Source: Ceratobasidium sp. AG-K (Eukaryota; Basidiomycota; Agaricomycetes; Cantharellales; Ceratobasidiaceae). Taken from it: a stretch of 64,000 nucleotides of DNA. The stretch lies in assembly GCA_037039685.1 (NCBI GenBank), contig JAWNGF010000001.1, positions 7,874,001 to 7,938,000 of the forward strand. Direction: 5' to 3'. This document shows positions 12,061-22,792 of this stretch, piece by piece (the stretch's first letter is position 1; each line of letters starts with the position of its first letter). A program made the translations under genes and the position numbers. Under the pieces are notes generated by a model. The model had not been told where the DNA came from. It did not search any database and was given only the letters and a program-made list of their open reading frames with translations.

Positions 12061-12817
12061 GGAGGCGGCGACGCCTTGTGAATCGGGTTGGTCCTCACCA
12101 GGAGGGCAGCATCAACAGTGCGTCCTGCGCGCTGGTAGAAATCAATACAGCAGATAGAAAGGAGCATAGTGAAGAGAATAAGCTGAATTCATCTCGGAAT
12201 AAAATAATACTTACAGGATAAACGAGTGTGTGGACCAGCCCAGTCGATCCTGCGATGGTGGCCAAGCGTAAGAAACGGGCTCAAGAGTTGCAGCTGGCAC
12301 TAGGACCACAGTTGGTGTCGAGCAGGCTGAACTTACCGTCGCAATGACAGAACGTGTGTAGACAGCAACCTACAACTGATTGCCCAGTTGAAAATCCTCG
12401 CGGTAATCCAAATAAACCGCGATTACAAGCGAACCGGACTGTGTCGTAGTCCTCGTACACAGAGTGTGGTTGTATCAAGAGAAAAAGAGTCGCGTTTGTT
12501 CTACGACCTCTGTGTCCTCGGTGATCCACTCCCCGACCATCAATCAAGTCACGGGTGACCCCGAAACGCTACGATCAAGGAACCTTCGGCTCAAGTGACG
12601 ACCGGGTGATCCACCATCTTCCCCGTATTCTCCACTCGGCAACGGACTTGTGCATAAATGTTACCGAGACAACTTGTGCATTGAGCCATGTTCACCGCTC
12701 CACGCCTTCTAACCAAGAATATATGACCCGATAATTATGCGTCTCATAAAACGTGCGCACTGGCGTGTGAGCGGCCAATGATAATCATGAACAACCATGG
12801 TCCACTCTCTTTTCAGC
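12061..12817. other. Intergenic region upstream of the 7TM gene
   Basis: Presumed promoter of the leftward 7TM gene and 3' flank of the DUF7704-like gene. A further 5' exon of the 7TM gene cannot be excluded. No other gene seen. Confidence 0.5.
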
Positions 12818-13571
12818 CTAGTGTACTTTCCTATGTTCTGAAACTTTCCCTCGCCCAATCTTCAGCATCCATGCGACCCTAGGTATCAAATAATATCATT
12901 AGCTCTGCACATCCGGGGCAGACCATAAGCAGACTTACCGCGTTAGAAACAAGAACAGCGTGAATGTGATGTTTCCGTGTGTTGTAGCATTCCACGTGCT
13001 CGGGCTATACGCAATATCTTGAGGCAAAGCAACAAATGTCCCCAGGACACTTGACATCGATCAGAACCGTGCCGGCGCCCGAATCCACTAGTACGTACTG
13101 GGTGAGCTAAAAAAGATATTAATCAATCAGTATCTGGGACTTCATCTAGGACTCTAGGCACGGGAACTTACATCTGCCACGGCCAAAGCAGTCAAGCTCG
13201 CTTTCACAAGCTTCTCTTGAGCCGGTCGGTCATGAGGTAACGCGTCGCGTATGGCCCGGAATACCAAGGACGACATTAAACTGAGTAGCATATAGCCTAA
13301 CGACCGGCCCAACAGCCTCATTTGTCAGTCCGGAAAACGGCAGCTGTAATTTTATCGAAACATTCTAACAATTCGCGAGTTGCAAAACCGCCATCCTTGC
13401 GCGTGGGTCCACCTCAGAGTCATTAGTTGGCGACAAGCCAGGTATAAGCTGGTTGTAAAACCATATTGAACCCAGGAATGCAAAGGTGATTGCCGCGGGT
13501 GTGATAGTTGACAATGGCTCAAAATGCAAGAATACAAACTTGTAAAATCCAGAGAGGGCCCAGCTGGTCAT
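12818..13571 (-). CDS. Small multi-pass membrane protein, DUF7704-like
   Basis: Five exons (13370-13571, 13172-13296, 13099-13106, 12939-13049, 12818-12878) sum to 507 nt, 168 residues. The third exon is only 8 nt (CTCACCCA). It is needed to make the join ADLTHVLGTFVALP, where the DLTH motif is typical of this fungal family. Hydrophobic stretches are YKFVFLHFEPLSTI near the N-terminus, a second around LLSLMSSLVF, a third at ALAVADLTHVLGTFVAL, and a last one at NITFTLFLFLTRVAWML. The start FYKFVFLHFEPLS and the motif WNATTHGN support the family. Function is unknown. It is probably an integral membrane protein of the endomembrane system. The gene is divergent from its right neighbour. Confidence 0.75.
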
Positions 13572-13642
13572 TTCAGGTGGTAGTGGTGTCTAAGGATATT
13601 TGGTGCCTGTTTGTCCACGAAGCGGCGCTTGTGGGAACAAAC

Positions 13643-14932
13643 ATGAGGTTACATCATGAGATCTGGGGGGAACATGGTCAATTTACGACGATCCCCATGC
13701 CAGACCTCGACGGAAGCAGCTCCAACTCATCGTGGCCTACGACGTCAAGTGAAAGTACTAATGATGTCGCTGCACCACCGTTCCAATGGACTCTTAAAAC
13801 TCAACACGAGGAAGACCAAGATTATCTAACTCGACTAGGTATGCATTTCGCATCTTCCCGAGCTAATTCTCACACGCACCGCTGTGTAGAGGCTAAACTC
13901 AAACGAATACAACAACCTGATCCTAAAATGCGCGACCCAAAGCCTCCGGCGGTGGAACCGTCTGACATAGAAAGCGACTCGGACTCGACCAATGGCACGG
14001 TTGAAAGTCAAGACGAACATCACGGAATTTCTCCTGTCATAGACGATCCAGGCATCCACCTTCTCTACGACCACCCCAGCGAGGCGTACAAGCTCTCGTC
14101 AAGTCCATCCTCGCCTACCCATATTGTAGTCACAGACCCCCCTGACCCGGCAGATCCAATGGCTTTAATCCCTCCACGCGTCGACGGCGAACTCGAACCT
14201 GGGGTTCAGCCCGAGCCAGAACCGGAAAGCCTGCCCCCTCCCCCGCGCTCCAGGCTCGTTCATTTCCGATCCCGAGTGCGGATCGCATCCACCACGCGGA
14301 GCAGTCATATCAACGGCTCACGCTCCTCCTCGATATCAGAATCGTCGTCTTTATCAGCCCCACTCCGAGGTCCTACAGAGGAGAGTATATTGAGTAGAGG
14401 TGCTGCGGGACGAGTGTTTGGAGTTGGTCCTGTCTCGGCTGCGCACGCTGCAGGGGGCGGCATTCGTCCTGGGGAGAGCCTGAGCGAGATGATGAGCACC
14501 GAGGCAGCGAGCCTATGGCTGAGCCGGCGGCGTCCAACCAAGCGGGGCAATGGCAGGCCGACAAGAAATGCTCGTGGCGGGAGAGGGAGTTCCGAAGAAA
14601 GACGCACAGACCAGGACGACGTTGATGAGAGAACGGGGTTAGCGACCCAGCCGAGACCGACACGATACGGCGCGACCCCTCAGATGAGCACAACGATGGT
14701 CGCAAGAGTGGTCGACGTTGACGCAGAGCTGGATCGCGCGAGACGCGCCGCGAGAAAGACGGAAGAGGATGTGATCTTTGGGCCATGGCCAAGGAGACTC
14801 ATGAATTGGAATGTGAGTGTCATTTAGGCTCTATACGCTCGTCTACTGATATTGGGGGGCTGGTAGTGGTGGTTATACAAGATCGAGTATTACACATGTG
14901 GTTTATGTGCGGACGACCCATATGCCGAATAA
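13643..14932 (+). CDS. Disordered Ser/Pro-rich hypothetical protein
   Basis: Three exons (13643-13838, 13890-14812, 14867-14932) sum to 1185 nt. The start is uncertain: ATG at 13643, or ATG at 13697, which gives 376 residues (MPDLDGSS). Near the N-terminus an ordered segment (FQWTLKTQHEEDQDYLTRLEAKLKRI) looks like a short coiled coil. Most of the protein is low-complexity, with Glu/Pro and Ser clusters and a basic Arg/Gly stretch. The C-terminus is striking: FGPWPRRLMNWNWWLYKIEYY followed by a CGLC pair, a Trp-rich element that suggests membrane or partner binding. I do not recognise the family. It starts about 70-130 bp from the divergent DUF7704-like gene. Confidence 0.6.
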
Positions 14933-15333
14933 TCACGGCCGCGCCTTGTCTATGTCTGCCTTTCATCTGGTTACCCAATGGAGTACTAAACAACTCGAAA
15001 CTACACACGAACAATAAGCCTTGTATAGTATTCCTATTTCTCTATTTTTGGTCTCTTAGATCTATAACGTCTTTAACTTTGAGTTTCGCTGTTTGTATTA
15101 ACTATCGCTCCCAGTTTGCCTGTATAAAAACCTAATTCTGCTTCTACTCTTTGAATTATGCTGGCGTGAATAAAATGTCATTCATGAAATAAAATTCTAC
15201 TCGAATTGGAGAATACACCGAGATTCAAGAATACACACAAGAGGAATGAACGCTGTGCAAAAGGATAGTTTATACTGACTGCCGAGCAACTACCGTCGGG
15301 ATTAGTGCCAGCACTTGGCGTGACGGGCGTCGC
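14933..15333. other. Intergenic, convergent 3' ends
   Basis: AT-rich 3' flanks of the disordered protein gene and chorismate synthase meet here. No gene seen. Confidence 0.6.
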
Positions 15334-16844
15334 TTATCTACGCCCGGGGAACACCATGGTAGGGGGGAGGGTGGTAACGGGGGGAAGGAGACCGGCAGCG
15401 GTATTGCGGCCCTGTTGAAGCAAGAGTTGACTAAAATCGCAACGTTAGCCTTGACTCATCCACCACTGTACGAGCGCTGCTTACTCGAGAACAACAATAG
15501 CGGCCATAGCCTCAACGATAGGGATTGCACGAGGCACAACACAAGGGTCGTGGCGGCCACGAGCAGCAAGCGAGCCAGCAGTACCGTTGTACTGAGCCGT
15601 TGCCTGAGCCTGGGAGATGGTCGCCGGGGACTTGAATCCAAGACTGCGCCAGATGGTGTAAGTCCAGCACGCTCGATGAACCGGTTCACACAGAACTCAC
15701 CGGAAGTAGATGTCCTCTCCGTTGGTGATACCACCCTGGATACCTCCCGACCAGTTAGTGGTGGTGCGCAGGCGTCCACCCTCACCAGCGATGAAAGCAT
15801 CGTTGTGGCGCGACCCCGGAACCTCGCATCCCTTGAAACCAGAGCCAACTTCGAAGCCCTTGGTGGCTGGAATAGAGAGCATGGCGTGAGCGAGCTCGGC
15901 CTCGAACTTGTCGAAGACCGGTTCTCCAAGGCCAGCGGGCACGTTGCGGATGACGCACACAACGGTACCACCAATCGAGTCCTGGGCATCCTTGGCGCGC
16001 AGAATACGCTGGATGTATGCGGTGATCAGATAGGCGCTTGGTAAACAATGACTGAACACAATAGTTTACCTGCGTCATCTTCTCTGAGGTCTCAGCGTGA
16101 GGGCAGCGAGTTGTGTACTTATCGACTTCCTCTCGAGTGACGGTCTGCAAGAGCTTGACGTACTCGGGGGAAAGCGCATCCTCGGAAAAGTCGGGATCTT
16201 CGTTCTCGCCTGTTCGACTGATTCAGGACACTGAAAGTGGGGATTGAACAGTGTTACTCACCGGTGGCAGTAGAGCTAGTACTGCTCGGGATGTGGATCT
16301 TGCCAACCGAGGCGACAAAGGCGACGATTTCGATACCATAGGCAATCTTCAAGTACTTTTCGGCTATGGCACCGGCGGCAACGCGGCCGATGGTCTCACG
16401 AGCGGAGGAACGACCTCCCCCGGAAGAAGCCTTGACGCCATACTTCTCGAGATATGTATAGTCGGCGTGCGAGGGACGAGGATAGAAGTCGGTCTCGGTG
16501 TAGTCGTGGGGGCGCTGGTCCTGGTTGCGGACCTGGAGTGAGATGGGTGTGCCAAGGGTGACACCATGCTCAACGCCAGAGTGGATGACGACCAAGTCCT
16601 TTTCGTCACGAGGAGTTGTCAGGTTAGACTGGCCGGGGCGGCGGCGGGTCAGTTGGGTCTGGATGTCAGCCTCGACGAGTTGCATGCCCTATATTTAGCA
16701 CAGCCGCAATTAGTAAACGGTCGGACCTATTCGGATAAGGATGACTCGACTCACAGGAGGAACGCCATCGACAATGGCGCCGACAGACGGGCAATGGGAT
16801 TCACCGTAGGTGGTGACACGGAAAACGCGACCGAAAGTAGACAT
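15334..16844 (-). CDS. ARO2: Chorismate synthase
   Basis: Six exons (16755-16844, 16262-16688, 16070-16209, 15701-16008, 15485-15643, 15334-15430) sum to 1221 nt, 406 residues. The enzyme converts 5-enolpyruvylshikimate-3-phosphate to chorismate using reduced FMN, the last step of the shikimate pathway. Signatures are all present: [14 protein letters not shown] near the N-terminus, [11 protein letters not shown], the flavin loop [20 protein letters not shown], and the C-terminal [20 protein letters not shown]. The penultimate splice (15431-15484) restores VVLDQLLLQ; reading through it would end the protein early. Fungal enzymes may also act as their own flavin reductase, which the sequence alone does not prove. 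A TGACTC motif lies in intron 1 at 16742-16747. Confidence 0.95.
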
Positions 16845-19800
16845 GATAGTGTAGTGTTAAGTATTAAAATTTGTTGAAGAAGTGGATGTGCAATCAAGAC
16901 AGCAAGCTTGCGTTTAAGTCGAGAAGGTCGAAGCAAGGTAGGTACTGACAGCAAATACCGACCGAGCTGGGGCATTTGTAGGTTTCCAGAGGAGACGTGT
17001 GCGCATTAGGGTGGGAAGTTTGCGGGTGAGGTATTGAGATTAGATCCTATCGTGTGAGAACCATAGCGAGCTCACCTGGGAGTTCAAGGTACCAGTGGGA
17101 GTGTGTCGTGCGTTTTGCTTGAGTGAGGTCTCAGCTTAGACCTCAGTCCCGCACTTTATGTCGTTCGGACCACAATCGGATCGAATTTGATTCCGGGCCG
17201 CAACATTGATCATTCGGAATGTCTGAGAGGAAAGACATATATCCAGCAGTAGAGACTGGCTTCTACACAAACATCCCCGGAGCTTTGCACCAATTGTTAC
17301 TCGCTGGTGTAATTATCCGGGCCAAAGATAGGTCATTTCAGTGGTTTCTTCCTTGTCATTGCAGATATGCTCCGTCCGTACGTCCGACTATGTCCACCAC
17401 CATTATCAACCAAATAATGCGCTGTTTTCTGCACGTCTTGGTGTAAGTGACGTTGCATGTCAAGCTGCACAGTTTGTCGAAAGTCTCCGCTTAGTTCTGC
17501 GATTGGAGGGTGGTAGCTCCAGCTCCATTTCCGCAGACCAAGATCCTACCATAATACCCGGTACGCGGATCCTGGGTGGTGAGGGAACAAAAGCTTCGGA
17601 ACTATATGCCGTCCCTCTGGAAATTAGTAGTACAGTGTACATGTTCTTCGGCTCCTCGGGCTTTGGCAGTGCGAAGATGAGCTCATACAAGCTGGGCAAA
17701 CCTTTGAATTAAATGCGCTGCGTCAACGCCTCGGACTTATCAGGGCCTCGCCCCACCACGCGCCCAAGGTCCACGATGCCAGGAGAGCTACAGCCTCAGC
17801 TTGATCTATGTGAGAAGGACAAGCTGATGCCAATGATCCTGTCTCACTTTAGGCTATTTGGCCCGGAACTGCCTCGTTTGATAGCTGGGACTGATCATCA
17901 AAGTCGAGAGTCGAAGATGGTAGTTCATCCGTGCCAATCACGTGGGTGTCGCACTTCTCCAACAGGGTTCCCGCTCCCAAAACTTATGGTAACACGGGTT
18001 GAGCGAGTTCAAGCTTGTATGTACTTGCATCATGTTGACCATAAGCATGAAAATAGCAGTATTTATAACATATTACACCACAGGTGAAATGAATATGTAT
18101 TCAACTCGGTTCAACCAAGGTCTGCACGCTGCGGATGTAGAACGAGTTTATTTGGTGGACCTCCCTGCCAGTATTATTACCAATTCATTCTGAAAATTAA
18201 ATCGTAATGGAATACCAAGTCCAACATAAAACCCTCCAGTGATCCTATGATTCTCTCCAACATGTATACCATTGGGGAGGGTCTTGACGTCGAACTCCGC
18301 TCTCACTCACAAAACAGGATATAAAGTTCCGGCACGCACTCGGCTTTGGCGAAGGGTTAGCATGAATCTAGAACACTCTTGTTGTGGTATTTCGGGTAAG
18401 CAACCTGGATCAATACGGGATAAATCTCGGGGTGAACCTGTAGAAGTTGGTTGCATTGACTTCCTCTAGGCACTCCTACCCCTCTGTATTTAGGTAGTCA
18501 AATATATTGAGATGGCTTGAAAGTGAGTTAGAATTGGCCTAGCTAACATTATTGCCCTCAAGGTTTATCATTCTCTCACATCTCGATGCCCGCACCCCGC
18601 ACCCCCAACACTCTAAATCTAACCATTACTCTCCACTCGAGCAAACACCCTCCTGCACAACTCAAAACGAGCCATTGTCGAAAAGGGCTGTCTAGGCCTG
18701 AGAGTCGCCTGGTTAACGTATAACAATAGACTAATTACTGTGAAACAGAAACATGCATTTTCGCTGATCAACGTAGGTCATGCAAGCGCGCGAAGCCCGT
18801 GCAGGGCGTACCATGCCCAGTAACACGACCAGTACGTCAGTTTTTCAAACACGATCGCTCTTGCCGACGACAAATTGGGCCGCCGGCGCTTCGGATTTAC
18901 GCATATATAGAACTCAAGTATCGAGATGTTCCTCAGTCTATGGGATATGAGGCTCGCTCGAGCAGCGGATAAGTGGGTATCATTCACGCTTGCATATTTC
19001 CCGTTTGTATGTGCCTATAAATGTCGAACTCAGGAGTACCGTCTCAAATTAGCTTGTTGTTATTGCATATCACAATAACACCCAAAGCTATGGAGTAAGA
19101 ACATTACCAACAATGGCCCCCGTCAATCGTTCCCGAGAGTTTGTTGTGGGGCATCTGAGCTCATTCGTTTGCAACCTTTGAATTGTATGAGGGATTGCGT
19201 GTGAATTTGAGTCTGATTTCAGACACTTAGACACGCACAATTCTAGACCAGGACGGAAGTTGTGTCGTTTGTCTCGAAAACAGCTATCAGCCGCTTGACC
19301 GACTGAAATTGCGTCGGAGGAATACTGTGTTTAATCTGGTTTCCGATGTCAATGCCCAATCGCGAGCCATGATCGGGCGCCACTGCTCAGGCTACGATTT
19401 CGAGGGACCCTGCAACCGCGGCAATGTCAAGGTTTTGTCAAACAAAGCATCTGGCACTTGTACATTCCGGGCGAGACTAGGGCGCACATTACGCATAAGA
19501 CGTAGCTGGCCGAGCTTCGGCAAAGTCGCGCCACCGTGACGGTACCCCTAAATGTCGATCCAGTTTGACGCCAAGGTCTAGACAAGAGTGAGGCTAATGG
19601 GGATTTGCGCACCGGGTGCGGTAAGCTGGCAATTTTGTCTCACACCGAGGCACATTGCGCTCGAGCCTAGGTGACTAGTGTTTGGGGGTTGTCCGCCCTG
19701 TCTGTTCTAAGTACACAATCAAGCCAAAATCACGAGGTTGGTACGCTCCTGTTCGACACAGCGAACCTTAAAGATGAAGTTACTGCTTCAGGGCGGAGTA

Positions 19801-20534
19801 GCCTATGTGTTGCTGAAGGTGTAGCCAGTATATGCAACTGATGTTGCCTATAGCAGTTTGATATGGATCCACGACAAGGTTAGATCTTGCGCCAGGATGC
19901 AGCATTTTGTTGGGCCGGATAACGTGTGGGATATTCCTACGAATCGCCGGAATAAACACTCTTTCGTCACATTGACGCCGACTGTCCCGGTTATCAGTGT
20001 TTGCTGCTATTTACACCTCCTTCCAAAAGCGCTCTTCATGTTTCTCTCTTGCCCGCAATCGCGGATGATGACTGTTGGCCAAGAACTGCGGCTACGATCC
20101 ATGTCGTGCACCATGGATTGTGTAGACGCCGCTGGAGATCGCCCTACAAATGACCAGTGCTCGCTTTACAAAGCCTTACAACTCGCCTTACAAATCGGTG
20201 GTGATAACCCAGTGTGGCCTCAAACTCGGTGAGCCTCTCGCCCGATTCGTGTCTGATAAGTTGCTGGAAGACGATTATTGGGTAGTGAATGAGCGATGAA
20301 TGTCGTGGGCTGCCTTTGATGAATGATGCGGCGAACTCGGGTACCTTGCTGAGTGTTGTACTATTCGCACTGTGGCTAAATACATGCGTCCCCAAACTCA
20401 ACTACGGCACCCCTCAATTATACCGCCCTCGCCATCGGATTAAGCAAGCACATGACCACTAGTTTACTCAATCCAAATTCGATAGAACCGGTCATTCTCA
20501 ATCACTCCTGCCACTGTTAGCGTATACTTTTGAA
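16845..20534. other. Gene-poor 3.7-kb region
   Basis: No convincing gene, RNA or transposon was found. The first 350 bp are the ARO2 promoter. Open frames at 17341-17712, 17713-18087, 19858-20232 and 20144-20401 (minus) lack splice-consistent extensions or recognisable motifs. Composition is more even than in the genes. It may contain decayed sequence, but I cannot name a source. Confidence 0.5.
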
Positions 20535-21234
20535 ATGAAACTCTTGGTTCTTGGTGCCACCGGCCCTAGCGGCGTTCTGCTCTGCCAACACGCACTCAAG
20601 TCCAGCCACCAGCTGGTCGCGTACGTTCGAAACCCGTCCAAGCTTCCCAAAGGCAAGTACTCACCTCCAAGGGAATATCAAATATAGACTTACCATGTGC
20701 ATAGACATAGCCACACACGACGACGTCCAAGTTGTGACCGGTCAACTGACAGACCTGGCCACACTGAGCACAGCACTTGAAGGGTGCAATGCTGTTGTCT
20801 CTGCACTAGGGCCGTACCCAACGTGGGACATGGAACCCGTGATTTCTAATGGCTATAAAGTCGTATTAGAAGCAATGCGGGTCAAGGGCATTAAGCGGAT
20901 CACCGCCCTCGGCTCTGTGAGCATCGCTGTCCCAGAGGACCTACCGGGCATCGTTGCATGGATTGTGAGGCTTTTTATCCACACTAGCATACCAGGCAGC
21001 TCCAACGACAACCAAGTGACCAAGACATTATTCGAACAAGCTGACGATCTCGACTGGACCTGGGTTCGTGTCCCATTTTTAACTTCCAAGCCTGGCACAG
21101 ATGTCATCGCCGGATATGTCGGAGACGGAAATGTTGGCTGGGTATTACGGCGGGAAGCGTTTGCGCGGTTCGTGATAGATGAACTCGAGAAGCGCGAGTG
21201 GGTGAGGCGAATGCCCACCATCTCGAATGCCTAA
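20535..21234 (+). CDS. NAD(P)-binding Rossmann-fold (SDR/NmrA-like) protein
   Basis: Two exons (20535-20652, 20705-21234) sum to 648 nt, 215 residues. The N-terminal LVLGATGPSGVLL is the glycine-rich dinucleotide motif (GATGxxG) of atypical SDR proteins, followed by VAYVRNPSKLP. Mid-protein CNAVVSALGPYP and IKRITALGSVSIAVP are typical of the NAD(P)H-binding family PF13460. The substrate is unknown; relatives include biliverdin or flavin reductase-like proteins and NmrA-type redox sensors. The intron (20653-20704) begins with GC, not GT. Reading through it hits a stop, and no GT donor keeps frame, so a GC-AG intron is needed. The gene stands alone in a gene-poor stretch. Confidence 0.85.
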
Positions 21235-22792
21235 ATAGGAGACGAGTACGATTTGGTTCATGTGATCTCGTGCCTGCAGAGATGACGTCCTAGTATTCGA
21301 CTATTAGCCCCTCTCTATTAATTTCGCATCGCTCATCCTGGCTATGTGTCTGAGAAGCTGAAACGAAATGAACCGAAACGCACGCGTTTCCGGTTGACTC
21401 ACCAAGATGCTTATCTTTTTGCGCTCATTTTCGACCGCATGCTGATACCGGCTTTCGGACCTCGTTGCTGGGCTCGAATCCCTATCGGCCTTTTCGCTTC
21501 CGTATTGCCGACCACGGCAATTGCAAAAAATGCCCAAACAACAATGCTGGTCGTGGTCGCACACGTCTGAATTGTGGTCCACCTCGAAGGTTTGTCCGAT
21601 GAGTCTCGGCTTTGTGGGAGGTAGGTGTGTCGTGTATCGGGGACGAATATTCGAGTGATTTCAAGTAGAGTTGTGAGCCACGTCGATGGAGACAGTATAT
21701 GCCGTGAGCGGGGTTATGCATTATTGTAGGAGTAGGCCCGAGTTGGGAAATTGGTGTTGAGAGCTTCCGACTGGGATATGGACCCAAATAACGGAGACTA
21801 GTGTGTCATAAATCGGGCAGGGGGTCATATGATCACGGAGGCTGGGTTGAACGCGGGCGGTACGCCGAGCGAAACCGAGCGCTCGTGCACGCACAAAGCC
21901 TAGATTCAAAAACCCATATTTGGCCAAGCGCCCGCTATGCACTAGATAGGAGCCCTTCATATCGTCGTGGTGTCCTACAGGCAAGGGAACCAACGTGATC
22001 TATGAATGGGTTATTTTGGTTTGTGAACGACTCCTGACCGGGGCAAATCAACGCCGAGAGCTCGATAGAGCTGAAACCCTTGCATGCTCACCGAACGGTC
22101 ATTGTGGAGCAAGGCTTGAAAGTTATCTCTCAAGTTTGACAAGAAAGTGTGAGACACACATATGAGACTGGCCAGCTGTCGCTAAATGGTCTAGAATGAG
22201 TGTTTCGTCGAGTCGATCATGCGGCTTGTGACGCGGCTAAGAAGCGAGGGCTGTATGCGAGGCGGGTGGCTCGGTTGAGAGCCTAGGCATAATTAGGATC
22301 AATGTGGTGGCGATGGTGGCCCAATTGCGATCTGCAATGGTGGCAACGCTGAGCCTGGTGCGGGACAGTGAAGGGTGGACGATTTAGGATCTTGATAGGC
22401 TCGAATAGGATTATCGGATTAGTAGCTTTTGCTGCACAAAATAGGCAGTAAAATGAATGATTACCGCCTCAAGGCAGGACACGCGTGGGCTGAAACCGCG
22501 TACCACCCAGGCGGCTTGGTACATCACAAAAAGAAGACTAGATTTGAAGCTTTGCTTTTGATTGGTTGCTTTTTTGAAACGTCACGTGTTTCAGGTCGGA
22601 CAAGATAGGACGTTTGCTTCCTCCAGCAACCACCACACGGCTTGTTGGCTCTTCGTTCTTTTAACGCGGCCCGGGCATTAACCCTGGTGCATTGGTGTTT
22701 CTTTTCTCTCCTGTCGAGCGTCACCGCAGGCCTGCGACGCTCTTGGTTCATTTTCTCATAAAACGACACAGAAGAAAAGAGATACGAACATA
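21235..22792. other. Intergenic region
   Basis: A 1.56-kb stretch between the SDR-like gene and the phosphatase. It holds the phosphatase promoter at its right end. A GGCTCGAATCCC string at 21471-21482 recalls a tRNA B box, but no cloverleaf can be built. No gene is supported. Confidence 0.5.

Noticed and set aside
15456..16044. Plus-strand frames opposite chorismate synthase.
   Set aside because: Antisense shadows of a confidently identified enzyme.
21415..21500. Possible tRNA suggested by a B-box-like GGCTCGAATCCC followed by TTTT.
   Set aside because: No acceptor stem, D arm or anticodon arm could be paired at the right distances.
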